Source of the DNA: Candidatus Saccharimonadota bacterium
GTDB lineage: Bacteria > Patescibacteriota > Saccharimonadia > Saccharimonadales > Saccharimonadaceae
Assembly: GCA_905372095.1 (NCBI GenBank)
Contig: CAJPNK010000001.1
Location: 62,001 to 126,000, forward strand
DNA length: 64,000 nt
Direction of reading: 5' to 3'
How positions within the stretch are numbered: the first letter of the stretch is position 1; the number at the start of each line of letters is the position of its first letter. Of the stretch, positions 31,026-39,587 are shown one piece after another. The translations under genes were made by a program, and so were the position numbers. Below the pieces are notes generated by a model. The model had not been told where the DNA came from. It worked only from the letters and a program-made list of their open reading frames with translations, and searched no databases.

Positions 31026-31190
31026 TTAATCTTCCGCGCCGTCAAAATCTGGCTGGCGATACACCGATACTGGCGTAATATTACGAGCATGATCCGATTG
31101 CAGCACCGCTCGCAACATCGCTGTATCGTCGCTGCTCTCGTTGTAAGTTGGCTCGAAATCTTCTACTTTTTGTTTTTCTTCTTCTGCCAT
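31026..31190 (-). CDS. Small acidic hypothetical protein (54 aa)
   Basis: Reads MAEEEKQKVEDFEPTYNESS then DDTAMLRAVLQSDHARNITP and VSVYRQPDFDGAED. It starts 6 nt after a TAATAT -10-like box, is a clean frame between argS and pyrG, and has natural codon use. Family unknown. Confidence 0.65.
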   Translation of the reverse strand: MAEEEKQKVEDFEPTYNESSDDTAMLRAVLQSDHARNITPVSVYRQPDFDGAED

Positions 31191-31222
31191 ATTCTCATAT
31201 TAGCATAAGTTAGTATAATTTG

Positions 31223-32821
31223 TCAAGAGACAGCCGCTCTAATAAGTCCAGCAAACAGCGGATGCGGCCGCATTGGCCGCGAACGAAACTCGGGGTGCGC
31301 TTGCGTTGCAACAAAATAGCGGCAATTTGGTGCCTCGACAAATTCGACCAGCCGCCCGTCTGGCGACAAGCCCGACACCGCCACGCCGCCGCGGGCAATC
31401 TCATCTAGAAATTGCTGGTTTACCTCATATCGGTGGCGGTGGCGCTCCTCGGTGTGATCCGACTGATATACTTTGGAAGCAAGCGACCCTGGCGTGAATA
31501 CTGCCGGATAATTGCCCAGCCGCAACGTACCGCCAGTCGATTCTTTGCCCTCTTGGCCAGGCATAATATACACCACATCATGCGTCGTAGCATCGTCAAA
31601 CTCCGTGCTGTTAGCATCGTCAAGCCCAGCTCGCCGCGCCGCCGCAATTACCGCTGTCTGCAAACCTAAGCAAATCCCCAAATACGGCACATCGCGCTCA
31701 AGCGCATACTGCGCTGCCGCAATCTTGCCCTCAATCCCGCGTGGGCCAAAGCCGCCTGGCACCAGCAGAGCATCAACCGTCTCGAAATCGCGCTCGGTAA
31801 CTGTTTCGGCATTGAGCCACTTGATATGCAAACCAACATTTTCATGCCAAGCCGCACTCTTGAGCGCCTCGGTCACCGACAGATAAGTATCCTTGTTTTC
31901 CATATACTTAGCAACTAAACCGACAGTCACGATATCAGTTGGCTTTTTGCTTTGCAATTGAGTTAACGCTTGCCATTTCGCGAGATTCGGCTGAGCAAAA
32001 TTACCAGTGAACTTATCGAGAATGGTCATCAATGGGCTAGCGGCTATCCGCTCGGGAATCATAAATACGGTATCGAGATTTGGCAGCATCAGCACTCCCG
32101 GCAAGTCAACACCACCGTACAAAGCAATTTTTTGAGCAACCGACTCAGGCGCTGGCTCGTCGCTGCGGACAACCACAATCTCTGGTACAATACCGAAACC
32201 GCGCAAATCGTTTAAAGCATTTTGCGCCGGCTTGCTCTTGAACTCTTTACTGGTATCAATAAACGGCACATAAACCACGTGCGCATATAAGCAGCGTTCC
32301 TTACCGATTTTGTGAGCAAATTCGCGGATCGCCTCGATGAAGCTTAACCCCTCGTAGTCGCCCACTGTACCGCCGATTTCTACGATGTGCACATCGCTGC
32401 CTTCGCCAGCCGCAATAATTGACTCTTGAATGGCGTGCGTTAAGTGCGGGATTAGTTGGACAGTTTTGCCGTGAAATTTACCGGCGCGTTCATCGGTAAT
32501 CAGCCCTGAAAGTAAGCGTCCCGCCAGCGTGGCGTTTTTCTGCGTCAACTCTATATCCAAAAATCGTTCGTAATGCCCGAGGTCTAAGTCAGTTTCAGCG
32601 CCGTCGCGCGTCACGAAGCATTCGCCGTGCTCTGCCGGATTAAGCAAACCCGCATCCACATTGAGATACGGGTCGCATTTCTGAATTGAGACTTTGATAC
32701 CTTTGGCCTGGAGAACCGCGCCGATGCTCGCAGCGGTAATTCCCTTACCTACCCCCGAGAGAACGCCGCCAGTTACAAAGATATATTTTGTCTGTTTGCC
32801 CATGTATGATTGCTCTTTCAT
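31223..32821 (-). CDS. pyrG: CTP synthase
   Basis: ATP-dependent amination of UTP to CTP using glutamine. 532 aa. The N-terminal synthase domain has KYIFVTGGVLSGVGKGITAASIG, KCDPYLNVDAGLLNP, GHYERFL and VEIGGTVGDYEGLSFIEAIR. The C-terminal class I glutaminase has VPGGFGPRGIEGKI, the nucleophile Cys in YLGICLGLQTAVI and His/Glu in QAHPEFRSRP. The ATG at 32821 is 8 nt after a TATAAT box (32830-32835). A palindrome similar to the one upstream of nrdA overlaps the -35 region. Confidence 0.97.
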   Translation of the reverse strand: MKEQSYMGKQTKYIFVTGGVLSGVGKGITAASIGAVLQAKGIKVSIQKCDPYLNVDAGLLNPAEHGECFVTRDGAETDLDLGHYERFLDIELTQKNATLAGRLLSGLITDERAGKFHGKTVQLIPHLTHAIQESIIAAGEGSDVHIVEIGGTVGDYEGLSFIEAIREFAHKIGKERCLYAHVVYVPFIDTSKEFKSKPAQNALNDLRGFGIVPEIVVVRSDEPAPESVAQKIALYGGVDLPGVLMLPNLDTVFMIPERIAASPLMTILDKFTGNFAQPNLAKWQALTQLQSKKPTDIVTVGLVAKYMENKDTYLSVTEALKSAAWHENVGLHIKWLNAETVTERDFETVDALLVPGGFGPRGIEGKIAAAQYALERDVPYLGICLGLQTAVIAAARRAGLDDANSTEFDDATTHDVVYIMPGQEGKESTGGTLRLGNYPAVFTPGSLASKVYQSDHTEERHRHRYEVNQQFLDEIARGGVAVSGLSPDGRLVEFVEAPNCRYFVATQAHPEFRSRPMRPHPLFAGLIRAAVS

Positions 32822-32852
32822 GGGCCCTTATTATAGCATAACCGCTTAGAGT

Positions 32853-32868
32853 ACGCTATATGTAGCGT
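32853..32868. promoter_or_regulatory. NrdR-box-like palindrome upstream of pyrG
   Basis: ACGCTATATGTAGCGT, a 16-bp inverted repeat close to the NrdR consensus (acaCwAtATaTwGtgt). It lies just after the RNR tail gene stop and near the -35 position of pyrG. Confidence 0.5.
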
Positions 32869-32870
32869 GT

Positions 32871-33044
32871 CTATTGGCAACCCTCGCACATAGTTAGTGT
32901 TGCCGGATCAATTGGCGCTGATGGTAGGCCGTCAGCTTCAGCTTTTTGATCGGCTTCAGCCTGTGCTTTGGCTATCTCACGTTCAATCGCCTCGAGTTTT
33001 TCCTCGAGCGTCATGTCGTCGTTAATTATTGCTGATGGATTCAT
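32871..33044 (-). CDS. 57-aa protein ending CEGCQ: probable detached redox tail of ribonucleotide reductase
   Basis: Starts ATG at 33044 with AAAGGGGG upstream; reads MNPSAIINDDMTLEEKLEAI, a helical Glu/Ala/Lys stretch, then PIDPATLTMCEGCQ. The last residues match the C-terminal CxxC(Q/x) found in many class I RNR large subunits, where the cysteine pair re-reduces the active-site disulfide. The NrdA in this operon ends without such cysteines. The gene is the third of nrdA-nrdB-tail, 63 nt after nrdB. Interpretation as a separate swinging-arm protein is inference but fits context, size and motif. Confidence 0.75.
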   Translation of the reverse strand: MNPSAIINDDMTLEEKLEAIEREIAKAQAEADQKAEADGLPSAPIDPATLTMCEGCQ

Positions 33045-33107
33045 TATTTCCCCCTTTACTTATATTCATTATAGGCTAATAGACCGCTTATTCAATTGCT
33101 AAAACTG

Positions 33108-34106
33108 TTACTTTACGGTGTTAACTTCATAGTTCGTATTGGTGCTTTCAAAGAAATTGACTAATTCAAGCGTATCGTTGGCCGCCGCCATCCACTTGGC
33201 TGGATTAGCTACATTGTATTCTTTCTCGAAGCCTAATTCTTCTAAACGGCGGTCGGTCATAAACTTGACATACTGGTTCACATAATCCGCGTTCAAGCCC
33301 AAGATACCCTTTGGCAGCATGTCTTTGTTATAAGCCTCTTCAAGCGCCACCGCCTGCAAAATCAGATCGCGAATCTCATCGGCGAATTCTTGCGTCTGCA
33401 AATCTGGGTTCTCGTCAAGAATTGTCAACAGCAAGTTAATGCCGAAAGTTAAATGCAGATTTTCATCCTTGGTAATCCAATCTAGCAAACTGCCGACATT
33501 GCGCAGCAAATTACGCCGGCGAAAACTCATGCCAACCATAAAACCGCTATAAAACCAAATACCTTCGAGCACAATATTATAAGCTACCAGATTACGCACA
33601 AAATCTTTCTTGCCCTCGGTAGTAGTAACATCCAGCTTATCATTCAGCATGCGGCCGACATACTTGGTTTGGAAATCAGACTTGTCTTTCAGGCTTTTCT
33701 TGCCGTAGCCTGCCGCGTAAATTTCTTGGCGGTCAAACGGAAACGTTTCGATAATGTATTCAAAGGTCATAAAGTGGTTGGCTTCCTCCCACATCTGTTT
33801 CGATAGATACAAGTGCGCCTCGGCGGCATTGACGTATGGATAAATACCAAAAGCTAACGACTTATTGATAAGCAGTTCATTTGGGTTTAAGTAACTGATC
33901 ACCGTTTTCAACGCGTGTTTTTCGTCGTCGGTCAGCTTCTCGAACGCCGCTAGATCTTGTACCAGCTGTACTTCATTAGGAAACCAAGTGTTAGCAACTG
34001 CTTGATTATACAAATCCATCGCCCATTGGTAGCGTACTGGCTTGAGTTGCAAGCCGTCGCGCAGGCCCGATCCCAAAATACCTTGCGGTTGTGTTGTTTG
34101 CGTCAT
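33108..34106 (-). CDS. nrdB: Ribonucleotide reductase small subunit, class Ic-like
   Basis: Generates the oxidant for NrdA. 332 aa. The dimetal ligands can be read: E77 (NPNELLINKSL) at the first-ligand position, E108 and H111 (WEEANHF), E181 (IVLEGIWFYSGF), E215 and H218 (TKDENLHLTFG). The residue four after H111, the radical Tyr in class Ia/Ib, is F115, and the first ligand is Glu rather than Asp. Both changes are those of the Chlamydia trachomatis class Ic Mn/Fe enzyme. The C-terminal VNFFESTNTNYE is the usual NrdA-docking region. The SD site is GGAGG. Confidence 0.95.
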   Translation of the reverse strand: MTQTTQPQGILGSGLRDGLQLKPVRYQWAMDLYNQAVANTWFPNEVQLVQDLAAFEKLTDDEKHALKTVISYLNPNELLINKSLAFGIYPYVNAAEAHLYLSKQMWEEANHFMTFEYIIETFPFDRQEIYAAGYGKKSLKDKSDFQTKYVGRMLNDKLDVTTTEGKKDFVRNLVAYNIVLEGIWFYSGFMVGMSFRRRNLLRNVGSLLDWITKDENLHLTFGINLLLTILDENPDLQTQEFADEIRDLILQAVALEEAYNKDMLPKGILGLNADYVNQYVKFMTDRRLEELGFEKEYNVANPAKWMAAANDTLELVNFFESTNTNYEVNTVK

Positions 34107-34139
34107 ATTTCCTCCTTATTATTGTGATTTTATCAACGT

Positions 34140-36548
34140 TTATGATTGTTTGCGCCGAGCAAAGCCGAAGCCGCTTACCCTTTTAGCGCTGTCGGTACGA
34201 ACTTTCTGTACCGATTGCGATGTGACGGTGGTTTGCTCGGATTGATGGCGCGGCTTGACATGCAGATAATATGTCGTTTTCAAACCGCGACGCCATGCTT
34301 CTGAATAGATTTCGATATATTCATCAATATCGCGTGATTCTAGGTACATATTGCGGCTAATCGCCTGGTCAACCCATTTTTGCGCTCGCGCCGCCACCTC
34401 GATAAAGGCGTACGGACTCAACTGAAAGCTGGTCTTGTATACGTCGCGCACCGCTTGCGGAATTTGCTCAATCCCTTGGATATCGCCCTGGTTTGCCAGC
34501 AAATCATCTTTAACCGACTCCCACAGATTAAGTTGTTTGAGTTTACGCACCAAATTAGCATTAACCTCTAGGAACTTGCCGTTGAGCGTACTACGGCTAA
34601 AGATTTGGCTAAATTGCGGGTCAAGTCCCGGCGTCGTACCTGCCACATGCGAAATATTAGCTGTCGGTGCGATCGCCATCAAGGTTGCGTTACGCATACC
34701 TTTTTTGACTTTTTGGCGCAGCGCTTCCCAGTCCAGGCGCGATTTACTATCAATTTTTACCTTAAGGCCGCGCTCTGCTGTAAGTTTATCAACAGTATCG
34801 ATAGGCAGTAAGCCCTTGCTCCAACCGCTGCCAGCAAAGTTCGGATAGCTGCCGCGCTCAGCTGCGAGGTTAGCCGATTCATCAATGGCATGGTAGCTGA
34901 TAAATTCAGTTAGCTGGTCAACCAGATCGTAGGCAGCTTCGCTTTCATAACTAATCTCTAGCTTCTCCAAAACGTCCGATAAACCCATATAGCCGAGCCC
35001 GAGCGCCCGATTATGCTCATTACTATGCATAGCTTCGACAACTGGCGTGTTCGTGATATCAATCAAGTTATCCAACTGGCGCGTGGCAGAGCGTACTGAT
35101 ACCGCCAAACGATCCCAATCCCAAGTCTTATCAGTATTGAGAAAAGCTGATAAATTCATACTAACCAGATTACAGGTCGCAATATTATTTTCGTCCTCGG
35201 GCAAAGTTATTTCGGTGCACAAATTACTGAGATGGATTGTCCCGGTGTTATTGTTGAGCGCCCGCAAATTGATGGCATCCTTCCAGGTTAGCCAAGGGTG
35301 TCCAGTCGCTTGCAGACTACTAAGAATCTGGCGGAATTGTTGGCGAGCCGGCACGACTTCGAAGCGGTTAATTTTGCCAGCTTCTGCTAACTTGATGTAT
35401 TCCTGGTAGCGACGGCTGAACGCTTCACCGTATAGTTCATTTAAGTCGCTAACTTCAGCCGGATCAAACAAATACCAATCCTGCCCGCCTTGGACGCGCT
35501 TCATAAACTCGTCCGAGATAAACACCGCCGTATCTAGAAATCGCGTCCGCAAGTACGGGTCGCCCGAATTCTGGCGCAAATCGAGGAATTGCGAAAAATT
35601 AAGATGCCAGTTCTCCATATATGCTGCCGCCGCACCCGCTTTCTTGCCCTTGCGCGACACCGCAAACAGCGCCGTATCAATCATTTTCATGAACGGAATC
35701 GGACCAGTTGACTCGGTATTGGTGGTTTTGACAGGACTGCCGGCGGCGCGCAATTTATTCATGCTAATACCGATACCGCCAGTGCCTTTAGCAATGAACA
35801 TGGTATCGCGAATACTTTTGGCTATCGAAGCCATGTCGTCTTGAACCTCCATGACAAAACAGTTGCTTAGCTGCGGAAACGAACCGCCAGCGTTAACCCG
35901 CGTACTGCCGCCCGGACTATATTCCAGATTAGCCATGTGGCGGTAAAATTTTATCGCCGCCTCGGTCGGATTGACTTCGTTGAAACTCAAACCCATAGCA
36001 ATACGCATGTTAGTGAATTGCGGCACCTCGATCGGATCGCCGCTTTGGCGCCGCAGCGCGTAACGGTTGCGGTTGGTTACTACGCCGAGATACTTGCTGA
36101 GCGAATCCTTGCTCGGATCGAGCGCCGCCGCTAGCTTTTTGAGGTTAAATAGCCGCGAATCAGCCATTCGTTTATCTAGTAAACCCTCTTTAACGGCTTT
36201 GTGAATATAGATGGGAAACTTTTGTGCATGCAGCTTTTTAAGCTCAGTTTTGTTAGTATAATCGCCGAGTACTTGCTGGTATATAGTTCGCAGCAGTAAC
36301 CGCGCCGCAATTGTGTCAAAGTCCGGGTCGTCTTTGACATTTTGGACTGCCGTCTGGATAAGCGCTTCATCAAGTTGCTCGGTAGTAATGCCGTCAAACA
36401 GCGTCAACTGCAATTCGGCCGCTATTTGCGCTACCTTCGCAATTTGGTCTGGCAAGCCTTCGCTAGCTGCCAGCAGAGTTAAATTAATTTTGTTAGCATC
36501 AAACGGCTGCTGGCTGCCGTCGCGTTTCACAACTGTAATATCTACCAT
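34140..36548 (-). CDS. nrdA: Ribonucleotide reductase large subunit lacking C-terminal cysteines
   Basis: Reduces ribonucleotides to deoxyribonucleotides. 802 aa. An N-terminal ATP-cone (VVKRDGSQQPFDANKINLTL) is present. Active-site residues are there: the disulfide Cys in FPQLSNCFVMEV, GTGGIGISMNKLRAAG, the NLCTEITLPEDE loop with the thiyl Cys and Glu, the partner Cys in NIATCNLVSMNLSAF, and the radical-transfer Tyr pair in GLKTTYYLHVKPRH. The last 45 residues (HQSEQTTVTSQS ... FARRKQS) have no cysteine, so the usual C-terminal redox arm is missing; see the 57-aa gene downstream. The start has AAGGAAAC. A palindrome at 36653-36670 may be an NrdR site. Confidence 0.97.
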   Translation of the reverse strand: MVDITVVKRDGSQQPFDANKINLTLLAASEGLPDQIAKVAQIAAELQLTLFDGITTEQLDEALIQTAVQNVKDDPDFDTIAARLLLRTIYQQVLGDYTNKTELKKLHAQKFPIYIHKAVKEGLLDKRMADSRLFNLKKLAAALDPSKDSLSKYLGVVTNRNRYALRRQSGDPIEVPQFTNMRIAMGLSFNEVNPTEAAIKFYRHMANLEYSPGGSTRVNAGGSFPQLSNCFVMEVQDDMASIAKSIRDTMFIAKGTGGIGISMNKLRAAGSPVKTTNTESTGPIPFMKMIDTALFAVSRKGKKAGAAAAYMENWHLNFSQFLDLRQNSGDPYLRTRFLDTAVFISDEFMKRVQGGQDWYLFDPAEVSDLNELYGEAFSRRYQEYIKLAEAGKINRFEVVPARQQFRQILSSLQATGHPWLTWKDAINLRALNNNTGTIHLSNLCTEITLPEDENNIATCNLVSMNLSAFLNTDKTWDWDRLAVSVRSATRQLDNLIDITNTPVVEAMHSNEHNRALGLGYMGLSDVLEKLEISYESEAAYDLVDQLTEFISYHAIDESANLAAERGSYPNFAGSGWSKGLLPIDTVDKLTAERGLKVKIDSKSRLDWEALRQKVKKGMRNATLMAIAPTANISHVAGTTPGLDPQFSQIFSRSTLNGKFLEVNANLVRKLKQLNLWESVKDDLLANQGDIQGIEQIPQAVRDVYKTSFQLSPYAFIEVAARAQKWVDQAISRNMYLESRDIDEYIEIYSEAWRRGLKTTYYLHVKPRHQSEQTTVTSQSVQKVRTDSAKRVSGFGFARRKQS

Positions 36549-36652
36549 CGTTTCCTTTCTTGTTTCTAGCTGCTATTTTTGAGCGCAAAAACTAGCTAGA
36601 CCATCTGGGTCTGCTTTGCGCAATTTATTTGCATATTTGTCTATTTTACTAA

Positions 36653-36670
36653 ACACTATACATATAGCGT
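36653..36670. promoter_or_regulatory. NrdR-box-like palindrome upstream of nrdA
   Basis: ACACTATA, CA, TATAGCGT: an inverted repeat resembling the NrdR box but with 2 extra central bases. It lies about 105 nt before the nrdA ATG. It shares the 10-mer CATATAGCGT with the palindrome upstream of pyrG (on the opposite strand). Confidence 0.5.
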
Positions 36671-36728
36671 CTGTATACCAAGCATAAACGCTAAATATGG
36701 ATTTTTCAAGCATTTTTGCTAGTAATTT

Positions 36729-36756
36729 TCACAACTGCTTTGACCCATGCTATCAT
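36729..36756 (+). promoter_or_regulatory. Promoter of the ABC-2 exporter (TTCACA-17-TATCAT)
   Basis: TTCACA, a 17-nt spacer and TATCAT at 36751-36756; the ATG is 7 nt downstream. Confidence 0.6.
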
Positions 36757-36763
36757 AGAAAAC

Positions 36764-37504
36764 ATGGAACCTATTATTTCTATTGCTCATTTCAAGATGC
36801 AGTTCGGCAAAACCGAAGTCATCAAGGATCTCAGTTTCGAGGTCAAACGCGGCGAAACATTTGGTTTTCTCGGCAGTAACGGCTCCGGCAAGACCACTAC
36901 CATTCGCGCCTTGCTCGGTATTTATCAGCCGACCGCCGGCGAACTGCTGATTAATGGCAAACCTTACTCGGTATCAAGTGGCATCAAGCTCGGCTATTTG
37001 CCAGAAGAGCGCGGCCTTTACAAAAAAGAGCCGGTTATCGACATCATGACTTATTTCGGCCAGCTCAAAGGCATGAGCCGCCTCGACGCTCGGCAAAAAT
37101 CGCTTGATTTTTTGAAGCGCGTTGACCTGCTCGACAAAGCCAAAACTCGCCTCGATAAGCTCTCGGGCGGCCAGCAGCAAAAAGTCCAGCTCGGCATCAC
37201 AGTCATCGACAACCCAGAGCTGCTAATTCTCGACGAGCCAACCAAAGGATTTGACCCAGTTAATCGCCGGCTACTGATGGAAATCATTGAAGAGCACCAG
37301 GCCAAAGGCGCTACCGTCGTCATGATTACCCACCAGATGGAAGAGGTTGAACGCCTATGCGACCGCATACTGCTGCTCAAAGACGGGGCGGCACATGCTT
37401 ACGGTACAGTCGCTAATGTTCGCAAACAATTTGGCGGCAAGTCGCTCGACGATATCTTTGTTCAAGTCTACAGCCACAACAACGAGGAGAAGCAAAATGC
37501 ATAA
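36764..37504 (+). CDS. ABC transporter ATP-binding protein (NatA/ABC-2 type)
   Basis: 246 aa from the ATG at 36764. Walker A is GSNGSGKTTTIRALLG, the Q-loop region is LPEERGLYKKEPVIDIM, the signature is LSGGQQQKVQLG, Walker B is LLILDEPTKGFDP and the H-loop is MITHQMEEVERL. The LPEERGLY and KGFDPVNR spellings are typical of NatA-like sodium/drug exporters. The last codons overlap the permease start (8 nt), so the pair forms one exporter. Confidence 0.94.
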   Translation: MEPIISIAHFKMQFGKTEVIKDLSFEVKRGETFGFLGSNGSGKTTTIRALLGIYQPTAGELLINGKPYSVSSGIKLGYLPEERGLYKKEPVIDIMTYFGQLKGMSRLDARQKSLDFLKRVDLLDKAKTRLDKLSGGQQQKVQLGITVIDNPELLILDEPTKGFDPVNRRLLMEIIEEHQAKGATVVMITHQMEEVERLCDRILLLKDGAAHAYGTVANVRKQFGGKSLDDIFVQVYSHNNEEKQNA

Positions 37505-38711
37505 TTTATCAACTGTCATTCGTTTCGAGGTCGTTCGCGCCCTCAAGAAAAAATCATTCTGGATTCTAGCAATTAGCTTTCCACTGATGTTTGCGGCAAT
37601 TTTCGGGATGGTCTTTTTGTCCAATCAAGCTACCAACGACGCTGCCGAAAAGCTCAAAAACCAGTCGTTTAGCATTGCTATTACCGACGAATCAAAGATG
37701 GTCAAACCGCAGCTAATCGCCGCCTCGAAAGCCACCGAAATTAATCCCAGCGACAAGCAAAACGCTATTAACCGCGTCAAAAACGGCCAGCTTGATGCAT
37801 ACATCTACTATCCAAAGAATCTCGACCAGCAATCAATCGAAGTTTACGGTAAAGATGTCGGTATTTTTGACAACGGCCGCTACGGCAGCCTGGCTAGCAG
37901 TCTATTAGCCACCTCTGTTCGGTCAGACGTTAATCCGGCTATTCAAAAAATTATCCAAGGCAAAATCAACTCAACCAGCACTATTTACCGCGACGGCAAA
38001 ATTCACGACAGCGTCCAAGAGATGATCTTGCCGGGTATCTTTTTAATCCTCTTTTATTTCCTAATCACCTTCTTTGGCAATCAAATGCTGACCAGCACCA
38101 CCGAAGAAAAAGAAAATCGCGTTATCGAGATGATTCTCACCACTATCGAAGCGCGCACCTTAATCGTCGGCAAAATTATCTCGCTAATAATTCTGGCAAT
38201 AGTTCAAGGCTTGCTGGTGGTCTTGCCGGTACTTATTGGCTACTTGTTTTTCCACGACCAGCTCAAGCTACCATCAGTCGACCTCAGCAGCTTGCCAATC
38301 GACCCGCTACGTATCGGCATCGGCTTTCTAGCCTTTGCTAGCAGCTTCATGATGTTTACCGGCCTGCTAGTAGCTATCGGTGCCGCCGTGCCGACCGCCA
38401 AAGAAGCTGGCAGCTTTTTCGGCGTAGTAATGATTTTGCTGTTCGGCCCGCTTTATGCCGTTTCAATGTTCATATCAATGCCAAACGCGCCGCTAGTAAA
38501 ATTTTTGTCACTCTTCCCGCTGACATCGCCAATCCCACTAATGCTGCGCAATGCCGCTGGCAATCTGGGAATCGGCGAAGCAGTAATCGGTATCGCCCTG
38601 CTGGCCGTTTCCGCCGCCATCATCATTGCCATCGCCGTACGCATCTTCCGCTTTGGCGCGCTCGAATACAACCGCAAACTCAGCGCCAAAGAAATATTCG
38701 CCCGCAAGTAA
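37497..38711 (+). CDS. ABC-2 family permease (NatB-like)
   Basis: 404 aa from the ATG at 37497 (GAGGAGAA upstream). One N-terminal membrane helix (KSFWILAISFPLMFAAIFGMVFL), then an external domain of about 170 residues (SFSIAITDESKMVKPQ ... KIHDSVQEMILPG), then five or six helices (IFLILFYFLITFFG, LIILAIVQGLLVVLPVLIGYLF, and so on). TTEEKENRVIEMILTTIEARTLIVGKI is the conserved cytoplasmic loop of NatB/YhaP-type permeases. The substrate is unknown. Confidence 0.92.
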   Translation: MHNLSTVIRFEVVRALKKKSFWILAISFPLMFAAIFGMVFLSNQATNDAAEKLKNQSFSIAITDESKMVKPQLIAASKATEINPSDKQNAINRVKNGQLDAYIYYPKNLDQQSIEVYGKDVGIFDNGRYGSLASSLLATSVRSDVNPAIQKIIQGKINSTSTIYRDGKIHDSVQEMILPGIFLILFYFLITFFGNQMLTSTTEEKENRVIEMILTTIEARTLIVGKIISLIILAIVQGLLVVLPVLIGYLFFHDQLKLPSVDLSSLPIDPLRIGIGFLAFASSFMMFTGLLVAIGAAVPTAKEAGSFFGVVMILLFGPLYAVSMFISMPNAPLVKFLSLFPLTSPIPLMLRNAAGNLGIGEAVIGIALLAVSAAIIIAIAVRIFRFGALEYNRKLSAKEIFARK

Positions 38712-38919
<208 letters not shown>

Positions 38920-38961
38920 TTGCATAGGTAATTATACCTTACGCTGCTCTTTTTTGCTAAT

Positions 38962-39011
38962 ATGTTAAAAATATGTAAACTACATACATATACTTTACAT
39001 ATTTTTAACAT
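38962..39011. repeat. 18-bp perfect inverted repeat
   Basis: ATGTTAAAAATATGTAAA (38962-38979) and its exact complement (38994-39011) flank a 14-nt AT-rich loop. This could be an operator, a hairpin or a mobile-element remnant. Confidence 0.85.
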
Positions 39012-39017
39012 TACCAC

Positions 39018-39177
39018 CATTTCCTCGCACGCAGAATTAAACGCCATCTCTCGCCAAACTGCCGATAAAGATATAAAAGGTCTCTTGGGTCTAGGGTTAA
39101 CCTTTTCTGTTAAGCAAGGGGCTTCCGTACTATATTATGCGTCTGATAAACTAAAGACTATGATAAACAAGGAGTAA
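39018..39177 (+). pseudogene. Fragment resembling a winged-helix domain
   Basis: The plus frame from about 39018 to the TAA at 39177 reads TISSHAELNAISRQTADKDI then KGLLGLGLTFSVKQGASVLYYAS, which looks like the recognition helix and wing of the C-terminal winged helix of Fic-type or DeoR-type proteins (SRQTAxRDLxxLxxxGxL...Y). The nominal start codon at 38962 lies in the 18-bp inverted repeat, and the part before residue 18 looks non-coding. It is probably a leftover of a larger gene, or a very small regulator of the adjacent HIT gene. Confidence 0.4.
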
Positions 39178-39179
39178 TC

Positions 39180-39587
39180 ATGGACGATTCAATTTTTACC
39201 AAAATTATTAAGGGCGAAATTCCTTGCCGCAAAGTCTACGAAGACGATGATGTTATCGCCTTTCTCGATATCAACCCGCTCAGCGACGGGCATGTGTTAG
39301 TGGTGCCCAAAGAACAGGTTGATTTAATTTGGGACCTCGACAACGAGACTTACGCTCACCTCTGGCAAACTGCCAAAAATATCGCCCAGGCTATCCAGGC
39401 CGAACTCAACCCCTTGCGCGTCGGCGTAGTCGTTGAGGGTCTCGACGTACCGCACGCTCATATCCATCTAGTGCCGCTGTATGACCGCGACACCTTGCAG
39501 CTCCATCACGACTACCCTGTCGATATTTCTGACGAACGGCTCGATAATATCGCCAACAGTATCAAAGAGCGCTTGATTGCCATATGA
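39180..39587 (+). CDS. HIT-family nucleotide hydrolase/transferase
   Basis: 135 aa. SIFTKIIKGEIPCRKVYEDD is the typical HIT opening, DINPLSDGHVLVVPKEQ the second landmark and the catalytic triad motif is HAHIHLVP. HinT-like members hydrolyse AMP-linked phosphoramidates. AAGGAG lies 5 nt upstream. The stop overlaps the rlmH start as ATGA. Confidence 0.96.
   Translation: MDDSIFTKIIKGEIPCRKVYEDDDVIAFLDINPLSDGHVLVVPKEQVDLIWDLDNETYAHLWQTAKNIAQAIQAELNPLRVGVVVEGLDVPHAHIHLVPLYDRDTLQLHHDYPVDISDERLDNIANSIKERLIAI

Noticed and set aside
31080..31090. Upstream start of argS giving 577 aa
   Set aside because: The extension contains the TATAAT promoter box at 31005-31010 and matches nothing in ArgRS; the ATG at 30997 fits.
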